Below, piece by piece: positions 35,299 through 43,556 of a stretch of 64,000 nucleotides of DNA. Position 1 is the stretch's first letter; each line of letters opens with the position of its first letter. The notes beneath the pieces were generated by a model. The model had not been told where the DNA came from. It saw only the letters and a list, made by a program, of their open reading frames with translations, and made no database searches. Source of the stretch: JABDMH01 sp965223165. GTDB taxonomy: Bacteria > Bacteroidota > Bacteroidia > Chitinophagales > Saprospiraceae. The stretch is from NCBI GenBank assembly GCA_965223165.1, contig CBDCVQ010000011.1, positions 62,001 to 126,000 on the forward strand, given 5' to 3'. The position numbers were made by a program, and so were the translations under genes.

Positions 35299-36560
35299 GC
35301 GGTGCCCCTAAAATAGGGTACGCCAAGATCGGGCTGAGTGTCTGGCTCGTGGTAGCATGTGCTGCCCTATCGTGGGCCAGCCAAATCCGCGTGTGCGCCA
35401 ATTGCTCACATGCTACCATCTCTGCCGCGATCCAGGCTGCGGCACCGCATGATACCCTCCTGGTATCGCCCGGTGAATACTTTGAGTCAGAGATCGTCAT
35501 CGACAAGCCTTTGACCATCCTCGGCATCGATTATCCGGTCATTGATGGAGGTGGGGACAAGGAGATATTCCTGATTTTCTCCGACAGCGTCGAAATGCAG
35601 GGGCTACAGGTCCAAAATGTGGTGGCCAACTACGTCAAGGACAATGCGGCCATTCGCGTAAAAAAGGTACATGATGTGGTCCTCCGAAACAATCGGGTGC
35701 TCAATTCTTTCTTTGGAATCTACCTCGAGCACTGCCGCAGTGTCCGGATCGAAGGCAATGAGGTGAGAGGAGAAGCAGAAGCGGAAATGTCCTCCGGCAA
35801 TGCCATTCACCTCTGGTACTGCAAGGATATCCAGGTGGAAAACAATTTGGTCCGCCGACATCGGGACGGTATCTATCTGGAATTTGTAGAAAATAGTCAT
35901 GTCACCGGAAATATCAGCGAAGACAATATTCGCTACGGATTACATTTTATGTTTTCCGACTACGACGCTTATCGAGATAATATCTTCCAACGCAATGGGG
36001 CTGGAGTGGCGGTCATGTTCTCCAAACACATTGAGATGATGGACAATACCTTCGTCGAAAACTGGGGGCCGTCGTCATATGGGCTCTTGCTAAAGGAAAT
36101 CTACGATGCCGAGATCGAAGGCAATGACTTCACTCGCAACTGCATCGCCATTTTCGTCGAGGGCTCATCGAGAATCAATTACCGGCAGAACGATTTCAAC
36201 AACAATGGTTGGGCCCTAAAAATCAGTGGGGGGTGCCTGGACAACAAAATCACCGGAAATAATTTCATCGCAAATGCCTTTGATATTTCGATGGGAGGAA
36301 ATGATAATAATAATCTGATCGAAGGCAATTATTGGAGCGACTATCGGGGCTACGACTTAGATCATGATGATATCGGTGACGTCCACTATCGACCCGTGAA
36401 ATTGTTCAACTACGTGGTCAACCAAACGCCCGAATCGATCGTGCTGCTCCGCAGTTTGTTTGTAGACATTGTCAATTTTTCTGAGAAGGTCAATCCCATA
36501 TTCACCCCCAAACACGTGATGGATCAGCGGCCACTCATGAACAAAATCCAGCGACCATGA
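35295..36560 (+). CDS. nosD: NosD periplasmic copper-maturation protein
   Basis: 421 residues, signal peptide (LSVWLVVACAALSWAS), then the right-handed parallel beta-helix (CASH/NosD) repeats: VVLRNNRVLNSFFGIYLEH, VRIEGNEVRG, IQVENNLVRRHRDGIYLEF, NSHVTGNISEDNIRYGLHFMF, ending in YDLDHDDIGDVHYRP. It acts with NosF and NosY in CuZ site assembly. Overlaps both neighbours by 4 bp. Confidence 0.93.
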   Translation: MSGAPKIGYAKIGLSVWLVVACAALSWASQIRVCANCSHATISAAIQAAAPHDTLLVSPGEYFESEIVIDKPLTILGIDYPVIDGGGDKEIFLIFSDSVEMQGLQVQNVVANYVKDNAAIRVKKVHDVVLRNNRVLNSFFGIYLEHCRSVRIEGNEVRGEAEAEMSSGNAIHLWYCKDIQVENNLVRRHRDGIYLEFVENSHVTGNISEDNIRYGLHFMFSDYDAYRDNIFQRNGAGVAVMFSKHIEMMDNTFVENWGPSSYGLLLKEIYDAEIEGNDFTRNCIAIFVEGSSRINYRQNDFNNNGWALKISGGCLDNKITGNNFIANAFDISMGGNDNNNLIEGNYWSDYRGYDLDHDDIGDVHYRPVKLFNYVVNQTPESIVLLRSLFVDIVNFSEKVNPIFTPKHVMDQRPLMNKIQRP

Positions 36561-37321
36561 TGACCATTAAGCACCTGCATAAGAGCTTTAAGTCCAACCT
36601 AGTCCTGCGTGGAATCGATTTGACTTTTGACCAAGGGGAGGTCGTTGCGATCCTCGGGCCAAACGGATCGGGAAAGACCACATTGATCAAGAGCATCATG
36701 GGCATGGTCGTGCCCAGCCAGGGCAGCGTGACCCTACATGGGGAGAGTGTTTTAGGCAAGAGCGACTATCGCAGCGACATTGCTTATCTGCCGCAGATTG
36801 CCAGATTTCCGGAAAACCTGACCGTACAGGAGATTGTCCAAATGGTGGCCGATCTGAGCGGCAAACGCGTTAATCCGGACAAGTACCTCGATGCGTTTGA
36901 CATCCAAGCACATCTGCTGCAGCCCCTGCGATCGCTATCGGGTGGCACGCTGCAAAAAGTAAATCTGGTACTTGCATTGATGAAGGACAACCCCATGATC
37001 ATCATGGATGAGCCCACCTCTGGACTCGACCCACTGGCGATGCGGCGACTGCGCAGCCTCCTCGAAGAGGAAAAGGCCAAGGGCAAGACGATCATCATCA
37101 CGACCCACATCATGCATTTTGCCGAAGAAGTGTCCGATCGAATCGTCTATCTGCTCGAGGGAAAAATTCACTTTGACGGAAAGTTGTCCCGGCTAAAGCA
37201 ACTGTACAACGAGCCCACCCTCGAAGGCTCGATCGCGCGAATCCTGGAAGGCAATACTAAACCAGCGACAGACACCGAGCAACCCAAGGAGACGAAAATC
37301 CGAACATTGCATTCTCGCTAA
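36557..37321 (+). CDS. nosF: NosF ABC transporter ATPase
   Basis: 254 residues: Walker A GPNGSGKTT, signature LSGGTLQKV, Walker B MIIMDEPTSGLDP, H-loop TTHIMHFAEEV. Partner of NosD and NosY; it drives delivery of the sulfur species or other component for the CuZ cluster. Overlaps the end of nosD by 4 bp. Confidence 0.94.
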   Translation: MMTIKHLHKSFKSNLVLRGIDLTFDQGEVVAILGPNGSGKTTLIKSIMGMVVPSQGSVTLHGESVLGKSDYRSDIAYLPQIARFPENLTVQEIVQMVADLSGKRVNPDKYLDAFDIQAHLLQPLRSLSGGTLQKVNLVLALMKDNPMIIMDEPTSGLDPLAMRRLRSLLEEEKAKGKTIIITTHIMHFAEEVSDRIVYLLEGKIHFDGKLSRLKQLYNEPTLEGSIARILEGNTKPATDTEQPKETKIRTLHSR

Positions 37322-37336
37322 AAAAAATACTAATCC

Positions 37337-38119
37337 ATGCTTCGCGTATTTAAGCACAGTATACAGGATCTCCGCAGAAGTAAGTGGGCCTACATCTACA
37401 CGATCTTTTATCTGCTGCTCTCTTTCGGTCTGCTGGCACTTACCAATGACATTTCCCAGTCCGTCATTTCCATCCTAAATATTGTGCTGGTGCTGGTGCC
37501 TATGCTGGCGATGATCTTTGGGGTGATCTACTTCTACAATTCATGCGAATTTACCAACCTGCTGTTGGCCCAACCGCTGGCACGTCGCTCGATATTTGTC
37601 GGCCAGTACCTCGGCTTAGCCTCCACTCAAATACTTTGCTTGATGCTGGGCATTCTACTACCATTTTCGCTGTTTGGCGTATGGCAGTCACCCTATTTGC
37701 AGAGTTTTCTCACGATGCTGGCTGTGGGGGTGTTTCTTACCTTAATCTTCTCCGCACTGGCCTTTGTTATCGGCATGCTATTTAACAACCGCATCAAGGG
37801 TTTTAGCTTTGCGGTCTTTGTGTGGCTGTTCTTAGCGGTGATCTATGACGGCATCTTCCTGGTGCTGTTATCGGCCTTCCGAGCATATCCGCTGGAGAAT
37901 CTCGCGTTGGGCGGTGTCTTCCTCAATCCCATCGACCTGTCTCGCATATTGGTGCTCATCCACCTCGATATCTCGGCCCTGATGGGCTTTACCGGAGCGG
38001 TATTCAAGGGCGTACTCGGCAATGCCTGGGGCATGGTTGCTGCCGTCACGCTGCTGTGTTTGTGGACCTGGGTGCCGATAAAAGCCATGACCCGGATAGC
38101 GAGGAATAAGGACTTCTAG
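37337..38119 (+). CDS. nosY: NosY ABC-2 type permease
   Basis: 260 residues, six membrane helices, ABC-2 permease type with the family features FYNSCEFTNLLLAQPLARRSIFVGQYLG and a late VLIHLDISALMGFTGAVF segment. Membrane partner of NosF. It starts 15 bp after nosF and ends the nos maturation unit. Confidence 0.92.
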   Translation: MLRVFKHSIQDLRRSKWAYIYTIFYLLLSFGLLALTNDISQSVISILNIVLVLVPMLAMIFGVIYFYNSCEFTNLLLAQPLARRSIFVGQYLGLASTQILCLMLGILLPFSLFGVWQSPYLQSFLTMLAVGVFLTLIFSALAFVIGMLFNNRIKGFSFAVFVWLFLAVIYDGIFLVLLSAFRAYPLENLALGGVFLNPIDLSRILVLIHLDISALMGFTGAVFKGVLGNAWGMVAAVTLLCLWTWVPIKAMTRIARNKDF

Positions 38120-38185
38120 CAAGTCTAGTGGGGTGCAACGCACCAGCCTCGTGTGACTCCGGCTTGGCCTCGTTGTCTGGCGCCC

Positions 38186-38221
38186 TTGATCGAAATCAAT
38201 CCGGCTAATGATCCACATCAT
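38186..38221 (+). promoter_or_regulatory. FNR-type operator pair (both sites perfect)
   Basis: TTGAT-cgaa-ATCAA at 38186-38199, the classical FNR consensus, and ATGAT-ccac-ATCAT at 38208-38221, exactly 22 bp apart. The proximal site ends 54 bp before the ATG of the 58-residue membrane protein. This is the clearest pair of the window. Confidence 0.78.
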
Positions 38222-38275
38222 GCCCGACGGGAGGCATCACCCCTACCTTAGTTTGCATAACTATAAGAAAGAATC

Positions 38276-38452
38276 ATGAAACTCTTCGATTTATCCATGG
38301 GCACCGTTCTACTGAGATTCTACTTGATGATGGCAATCGTGATCTGCAGTGTTCTGGCAGGTTACTGGGTTCTATCACTGTTGGCTTTGCCGGTCTTTCT
38401 CAGCATCATGTTGGGGATGAACTTTCGAGCCGGATCGACCCACACGGGTTGA
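38276..38452 (+). CDS. 58-residue two-helix membrane protein
   Basis: Short gene, MKLFDLSMGTVLLRFYLMM at the start, two hydrophobic stretches (TVLLRFYLMMAIVICSVLAG, WVLSLLALPVFLSIMLGM) and a short polar tail. Not a known named family to me, though the sequence has the look of a conserved Bacteroidota small protein. A perfect pair of FNR-type sites at the canonical distance makes it very probably expressed and low-oxygen-induced, separately from the nos genes that end 156 bp upstream. Confidence 0.65.
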   Translation: MKLFDLSMGTVLLRFYLMMAIVICSVLAGYWVLSLLALPVFLSIMLGMNFRAGSTHTG

Positions 38453-38747
38453 TTACTCCCGTCGCACCTATTACAGCCCGGTAAGTCTCTATCTACCATC
38501 TACGGGTACGCGGCTAAGTCCCGCCCGAGTGGGACCGCAACATTGAAAAAGGGATGCATAGATCGCAATTATTTTGGGCCAAATCGAAGAAATAGAACCA
38601 CACCAAGCCTAAGCTACTCCGATAGCTATCGGGGGTTTCTGGCGATCAGGTGTGAAAGAAGGTGATTGGGTGTTCCGCTTTCAGTGTTGTAGTCCGCTCG
38701 AAGAGCTTCGTATTGAGTCTTGCTGTTAAGCCTAACGCCAAGATCTG
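38453..38747. other. Intergenic region
   Basis: About 295 bases between the small membrane protein and the convergent receiver-CRP gene. The palindrome CCGATAGCTATCGGG lies at about 38617-38631, a word often repeated in Bacteroidota intergenic DNA. Nothing else recognisable. Confidence 0.5.
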
Positions 38748-39800
38748 CTAGTATCGCAGATTGACCAGGGGCTCTACATCACTGATAATAATATTGTTGC
38801 CCTCGATCGTGATGAGGTTCTCGTCCTTAAAGTCGGACAAGGTCCTGATCACGGTTTCTTTGGCGGTACCAGCCAGACTAGCCAAGTCCTCTCTCAGGAT
38901 AGAGAACTTAGCCACCCCCTCCTCCTGATATTTTTCATGTAAGGCCGTTAGCGCCTTAGCTACCTTTTGGCGGACTGAGTCATAGGCGAGATTCACCAGG
39001 TTCTCTTCGATTTCACTTACCTGATTGGCCAGCATCTTGATGAATTGGATGCTGAAGTCCTTGTTGTTGTAGAGCAGGAGGTTAAAATCATCCTTGGGTA
39101 TCAACTGCAGGGTCGTGTCTTCGAGGGCAGCAGCGGACTCTTCATAGGGTTGCTCTCGCAAAAGAGACAGATACCCAAAAAACTCACCTGCTGAGTAGAT
39201 GTGGGTGATCAGTTCTTTGCCAAAGTCATTGGTCTTATAGCACTTCACCTTTCCCTTGCTGATATAGTACAGCCAGTTGGGACGCTTGCCCTCTTCAAAG
39301 ATGATACTCTTCTTGGGCATATCTCTCTCCTCTCGGTCTTCCGATAGCTTCTGCAGCTCCGCTTGGGCTCGAGCTTCGCTAAAAAAATGCTGCAAACCAT
39401 CTTGTGTACGAGAGAAACTGGCTCTTAGGTGGTCGCTCTTCTTCAGTCGGATCTCAATGGCATCGATCAGCGCCACATCGTCAAAGGGCTTGGTGATGTA
39501 ATCATCAGCTCCCAGGCCCATGCCCTTTCGAAAGTCCGATTGCTCCGTCTTGGCGGTGAGAAAGATAAAGGGGATATCCATCGTCACGGGATTCCGACCC
39601 AAGATTCGCAAAACGCCAAAGCCATCTAGCTCCGGCATCATCACATCGCACAGAATGAGATCAGGCAAAGTCTCCAGTGCCTTGGCCACGCCCACCTTGC
39701 CATTTTCAGCCGTGGCGACTTCGTAATTAGACAACTCCAAGATCTCTGCGATGTTCTCCCGGACATCATGATTGTCTTCAATGACTAATATCTTGCGCAT
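38748..39800 (-). CDS. Receiver-CRP/FNR family response regulator
   Basis: 350 residues. Receiver ~1-120 with an intact acidic pocket (IEDN), phosphoacceptor Asp52 (LILCDVMMPELDG), IFLTAKT and YITKPFD. A cNMP-type sensor domain (~155-270; FEEGKRPNWLYYISKGKVKCYKT, SAGEFFGYLSLLREQPYEESA) and a winged helix with recognition helix GTAKETVIRTLSDF (Glu and Arg of the FNR ExxxR pattern) follow. There is no N-terminal cysteine cluster, so it is not an Fe-S FNR; oxygen information probably arrives by phosphorylation from the overlapping haem-PAS kinase. It thereby combines the roles of FixJ and FixK in one protein and is my candidate for binding the paired operators. Overlaps the kinase gene by 23 bp. 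Confidence 0.92.
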   Translation of the reverse strand: MRKILVIEDNHDVRENIAEILELSNYEVATAENGKVGVAKALETLPDLILCDVMMPELDGFGVLRILGRNPVTMDIPFIFLTAKTEQSDFRKGMGLGADDYITKPFDDVALIDAIEIRLKKSDHLRASFSRTQDGLQHFFSEARAQAELQKLSEDREERDMPKKSIIFEEGKRPNWLYYISKGKVKCYKTNDFGKELITHIYSAGEFFGYLSLLREQPYEESAAALEDTTLQLIPKDDFNLLLYNNKDFSIQFIKMLANQVSEIEENLVNLAYDSVRQKVAKALTALHEKYQEEGVAKFSILREDLASLAGTAKETVIRTLSDFKDENLITIEGNNIIISDVEPLVNLRY

Positions 39801-41076
39801 TCCGTTGGTTTTTCGGCAATGTCAGCACAAAGGTGCTGCCTACATTCTCCTTGCTTTCATACCGGATCGAGCCGCCGATAAGCTCCAGATACTGCTTTAC
39901 AATGTGCAGTCCCAGTCCGGTACCCTTAATATTTACGGCATTTGAAGCCCTAAAAAAACGGGAAAATAAGTGTTTTTGGTCAGCTTCAGGTATCCCGATC
40001 CCCTGATCGGTGATGGACAGGACGAGCGAGTCCTCCTTGGTCTCCTGCGTGCAGTAGATCAGGTCGTTTTCATTCGAGTACTTGATGGCATTGGACAACA
40101 GGTTGAACAGGACATTTTTCAGGATGCGCCGGTCACTCAGGACCTCGGCCCCGACACTGTCTGCCTGATGTCTGATCTCCTGACCTTCCTTGAGCAAGCC
40201 CTGCATTTCTTCGGAGACCTCCTCGCAGAGGTCATCGAGAGGCACGGGCTGCGCTTGTACCACCACACGACCTTCCTCCAACTTGCTGAGCGAGAGAAAA
40301 TCGTTGAGAATCCCATTGAGATCGGAGACGGAAGATTTGATCCGTTCGATGTGTTTCTCTCGCTTGGCCAGGTGCTCCTCAAGCGTGTACTTCTTTAGCA
40401 GTGATACCGACGAGAGGATTGTGCTGAGGGGGGTGCGAAACTCATGAGACGCCATCGAAACGAAGCGCGACTTCAGCTCACTGAGCTCGCGCTCGCGCCC
40501 GAGCATTTCTTTGAGCTGCTCCTCGTTCTTGCGGAGCGAGTCTTCGACGATACTTCGTTGCTCCACCTCAAACTCCAAGCGCTTGTTGACGTCCAGCAGC
40601 TTGTTGACGGTCTCTTCCAGCTTGTGGGTACGCTGCTGCACGATGCTTTCGAGCTCGGCATTAAAGCGTATCAGCTCCTGCTCGGCTCTCTTGACTTGAG
40701 TCAGGTCATGGATGATGCCGGTAAAGATGGTGGTTTTGTCCTCCAGCACCACCTCTCCCACGGCCAGGCGGATGGGAAAAATCGTGCCATCCTTCTTCTG
40801 CGCCTCCACCTCGCGGCCGATGCCAATGATCTTCTTATGCCCCGTACGCAGATAGTTTTGCATGTACGTATCGTGCTGTTCGCGATCGGGGCTAGGCATT
40901 AGTACGCTGATGTTTTTGCCGATGACTTCGCTCGCTTTATAGCCAAAAATCTTTGATGCTGCGGGATTGTATGACTCGATGATGCCACGGGTATCCACGG
41001 TAATGATGCCGTCCAGCACTGTGTCAATCACTGCCCTTAACCTACGGGCCACATCCCCGTCTTGCTTGCCTGCCAT
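39778..41076 (-). CDS. FixL-like haem-PAS sensor histidine kinase
   Basis: 432 residues from ATG 41076; a GTG at 41115 is open but would overlap an operator. No membrane helix. The PAS domain (~10-125) closely follows FixL, with the haem-ligand His in QHDTY (residue 68) and the oxygen-sensing Arg in IIGIGR (residue 88), the 20-residue spacing of His200/Arg220 in Bradyrhizobium FixL, and then KDGTIFPIRLAVGE. A long coiled coil leads to HisKA (SMASHEFRTPLSTI, His211) and the ATPase domain (NAIKYSNEN, DQGIGIPEADQ, GTGLGLHIVKQYL). Predicted cytoplasmic O2 sensor phosphorylating the receiver-CRP protein encoded next. Confidence 0.9.
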   Translation of the reverse strand: MAGKQDGDVARRLRAVIDTVLDGIITVDTRGIIESYNPAASKIFGYKASEVIGKNISVLMPSPDREQHDTYMQNYLRTGHKKIIGIGREVEAQKKDGTIFPIRLAVGEVVLEDKTTIFTGIIHDLTQVKRAEQELIRFNAELESIVQQRTHKLEETVNKLLDVNKRLEFEVEQRSIVEDSLRKNEEQLKEMLGRERELSELKSRFVSMASHEFRTPLSTILSSVSLLKKYTLEEHLAKREKHIERIKSSVSDLNGILNDFLSLSKLEEGRVVVQAQPVPLDDLCEEVSEEMQGLLKEGQEIRHQADSVGAEVLSDRRILKNVLFNLLSNAIKYSNENDLIYCTQETKEDSLVLSITDQGIGIPEADQKHLFSRFFRASNAVNIKGTGLGLHIVKQYLELIGGSIRYESKENVGSTFVLTLPKNQRNAQDISH

Positions 41077-41101
41077 GCTAATTTTCTGATAATCTAGGTG
41101 G

Positions 41102-41137
41102 CTGACTCTTATCACTTTTTTTGGTGAGCCCAGTCAT
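41102..41137. promoter_or_regulatory. FNR-type operator pair between sensor kinase and CBS/Usp operon
   Basis: CTGAC-tctt-ATCAC at 41102-41115 and GTGAG-ccca-GTCAT at 41124-41137. Each keeps TGA-N6-TCA and they start exactly 22 bp apart. The proximal site ends 53 bp before the CBS gene on the + strand; on the - strand the kinase starts 25 bp away, which would allow autoregulation. Confidence 0.62.
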
Positions 41138-41190
41138 CACCTTGGGTTAACTGCTGGTCTATCTTAGAATAAAATTAAAAAAGAATCGCA

Positions 41191-41610
41191 ATGGCACTGA
41201 ATATAAGAGATCGAGTAGACACCATAATGACCCGGGATCTGATCACCCTGCATCCGAAAGATACGATGCTGGATGTCAAGCGAATATTTGACAAAAATCG
41301 AATACACCATCTACCCGTAGTCGAGTACAAGAAGATCGTCGGGATCATCAGCAAAACGGACCTCCTGCAGTACGAAAGGGGTTATCAAAATGTGCCTTAC
41401 AAGGAGGTATTTGAAGAGAGCCGATTGAAAGCATATAACGTGGGTGACGTCATGACCAAGGGGTTGGCAAAACTGGCACCAGACGAACGCATTGAAGTTG
41501 CCCTCGAGGTCTTTAAAGAAAATTTATTTCACGCCATCCCAATCGTGGAAGGGGAAGACCTGGTAGGGCTGCTGACCACCCATGATGTGATCTGCGCCTT
41601 GGGCAAATAG
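41191..41610 (+). CDS. CBS domain pair protein
   Basis: 139 residues with two CBS motifs (VDTIMTRDLITLHPKDTMLDVKRIFDKNRIHHLPVV; VGDVMTKGLAKLAPDERIEVALEVFKENLFHAIPIVEG). First gene of a six-gene rightward operon (CBS, thioredoxin-fold, three Usp, CBS) behind an FNR-type operator pair. Probably senses adenine nucleotides. Confidence 0.92.
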   Translation: MALNIRDRVDTIMTRDLITLHPKDTMLDVKRIFDKNRIHHLPVVEYKKIVGIISKTDLLQYERGYQNVPYKEVFEESRLKAYNVGDVMTKGLAKLAPDERIEVALEVFKENLFHAIPIVEGEDLVGLLTTHDVICALGK

Positions 41611-41624
41611 CAATCGAAAAATGA

Positions 41625-41915
41625 ATGTTGACCTTTAAGATTTTTGGTGTCAGACAAGACGATTTTGAGTATCTCCGGAGCGTAATCACCCAGCGAATGA
41701 CCGAGGAGAATTTACCCTTTGCCATCGAGGAGATTAGCGAGGTCGATCAATTTCTTGAAAATGGCGTCTCATCCATTCCATCAGTGATCGTGACGTCTGA
41801 AACGCACCTGCAAAAAAAGGACTACGGCGATCTGGAAAGTTTTTCGGACGCCGTCTACGACCTGGCAAGAAAAATACACCACCATATTTTTGATGATCAA
41901 GATTCATTAAAATGA
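41625..41915 (+). CDS. Thioredoxin-fold protein without CxxC
   Basis: 96 residues: a first strand LTFKIFGV, helix, EEISEVDQFLENGVSSIPSVIVTS with the cis-proline position, then a helix rich in acidic residues. It has no CxxC, so no redox activity of the usual kind is expected. The same domain is the N-terminal part of the fused Usp at 22032. Here it overlaps the following Usp gene by 4 bp (ATGA), so fused and split versions of the same pair are present in one window. Confidence 0.78.
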   Translation: MLTFKIFGVRQDDFEYLRSVITQRMTEENLPFAIEEISEVDQFLENGVSSIPSVIVTSETHLQKKDYGDLESFSDAVYDLARKIHHHIFDDQDSLK

Positions 41916-42736
41916 AAAAGATAATTGTTCCTACAGATTTTTCGTCCGCCGCCGACAATGCCCTGGCCTACGCTAAGGGTCTGGCGCAGCACGGGCACCT
42001 CCCCATCGAACTCGTGCATGTATTTTATCCCGCGGTAGAATTGAATAACGGATATATGATCGATCCCTCTATCGAGACAGACCGCAGAGTACACCTTGAA
42101 AAAGCGGCCCTGGAGGCAAAAACGCATGCCTCGGCCGAGGTGGTCACCACCGTGGATGTGACGCCCCGATTCATCGTCGGATTTCCTGTGGAGGAAATTG
42201 TCAACCTCAGTAAAGAGGAGGATACCCTGATCGTCATGGGCGCCACGGGCGCTTCCGGCGTCCTCGGGAGACTCTTTGGCAGCGTGTCGAGCAATGTGAC
42301 CAAACAGGCACACTCTCCAGTGATACTGGTGCCGACCGATGCACAATTTTCACCGTACGCCGAAATCATGTATGCGTCCGAAACACCCGAGCTCGACAGT
42401 CACCTCAGTGGCATGATCACGGGTTTTGCCAACCGGTTTGACGCCAAGCTTCACTGCGTGCATGTAGGCAAAGATGGAGACGTCTATCCCGAGGATAAAA
42501 TGCAAGCGATCTTCGGTGAGTTGACGACTCATCCCATCTTAGTCAAAAAACATTTTGAAAGAGCCGACGTCATCTCCGGCCTCAACGAATATGCCGAAGA
42601 AAATGCGATCGATCTTCTCATGATGGGCACCAAGCAGCGGCGATTTTGGGACAGCCTATTTCACGTGAGCATGACCAAGGAAATGGCACTCCGGCCCCGC
42701 TTGCCGATTATGGTGATTCACGACCACGACAATTAG
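41912..42736 (+). CDS. Universal stress protein, tandem Usp domains
   Basis: 274 residues. First domain MKKIIVPTDFSSAADNALAYA with nucleotide-binding pattern MGATGASGVLGRLFGSVSSNV; second domain from ~150 (IMYASETPELDSHLSG) without the motif, ending FWDSLFHVSMTKEMALRPRLPIMVI. Overlaps the thioredoxin-fold gene by 4 bp and is followed 13 bp later by another Usp gene. Confidence 0.93.
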   Translation: MKKIIVPTDFSSAADNALAYAKGLAQHGHLPIELVHVFYPAVELNNGYMIDPSIETDRRVHLEKAALEAKTHASAEVVTTVDVTPRFIVGFPVEEIVNLSKEEDTLIVMGATGASGVLGRLFGSVSSNVTKQAHSPVILVPTDAQFSPYAEIMYASETPELDSHLSGMITGFANRFDAKLHCVHVGKDGDVYPEDKMQAIFGELTTHPILVKKHFERADVISGLNEYAEENAIDLLMMGTKQRRFWDSLFHVSMTKEMALRPRLPIMVIHDHDN

Positions 42737-42749
42737 AAGAAACGAGACG

Positions 42750-43556
42750 ATGACCAGGTCCATCCTTGTACCGGTTGACTTTACAGATCACTCGCTCAAT
42801 GCCTATCTCTATGCCAACAATCTGGCATACCGGCTTGGACTTGATCTGCGCCTGGTACACGTGGACCCCGACCCGGCCAAACAAGGAGAACTGTTGCAAC
42901 GGCTAAAGTCCCTTAGCCGCTGGCACCCCAACGAAGAGGCCAACAAGTTTTATCCCGTGACCACCACCTACGCGATCCTGCATGGGCCGGTCACATCGCT
43001 ACTGGCGGAGGCCAGTCGTGATGACGGGATCGAACTGGCCATAGCGGGCACGCGGGACAAGCACAACCTGAAGGACAAATGGCTAGGCACCGTCTCACAG
43101 CACTTCAGTCAGGCGGCACATTGTCCCGTCATGCTAATTCCTGCCGGTTGTCGTTTCGCTCCCTACCGCCAGATCGTCGTGGCGAGCGATTTTCATCTGG
43201 ACAATTACTTCGTTCTGGACAAGATCAGGCGGTACTTCCGGTCGTTCGACGGGGAGACGCATTTCCTGCACGTCCAGACAGACGACTCTGATTCGTACGA
43301 ATATCTGGAAGATACGATTGAGCAGACGATCCGTGCCTATGGGGCACAAGAGGATAACATTAAGATGGTGACCAGGAAGGGACGTGATGTCGTCGCCACA
43401 CTTTTCTCCTATGCATCGAATCATACGGCTGATCTATTAATCATTATATCTGAGCATCGAGATTTCTGGCAGCAGATAGCTCGTCGGAGCATGACCCGCC
43501 AGATCGTACTCCAATCGACCATACCGGTGCTCGTGTTGCACGAAGACGAATCATGA
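42750..43556 (+). CDS. Universal stress protein, divergent tandem Usp domains
   Basis: 268 residues, family start SILVPVDFTDHSLNAYLYANNLAY. The nucleotide-binding pattern is altered (AGTRDKHNLKDKWLGTVSQHF), so ATP binding is uncertain. Second domain IVVASDFHLDNYFVLDKIRRYF, ending FWQQIARRSMTRQIVLQSTIPVLVL. Overlaps the next Usp gene by 4 bp (ATGA). Confidence 0.9.
   Translation: MTRSILVPVDFTDHSLNAYLYANNLAYRLGLDLRLVHVDPDPAKQGELLQRLKSLSRWHPNEEANKFYPVTTTYAILHGPVTSLLAEASRDDGIELAIAGTRDKHNLKDKWLGTVSQHFSQAAHCPVMLIPAGCRFAPYRQIVVASDFHLDNYFVLDKIRRYFRSFDGETHFLHVQTDDSDSYEYLEDTIEQTIRAYGAQEDNIKMVTRKGRDVVATLFSYASNHTADLLIIISEHRDFWQQIARRSMTRQIVLQSTIPVLVLHEDES

Noticed and set aside
40444..40902. 152-codon frame antisense to the sensor kinase
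   Set aside because: It is a mirror frame of the coiled-coil coding part of the kinase and has no independent support.
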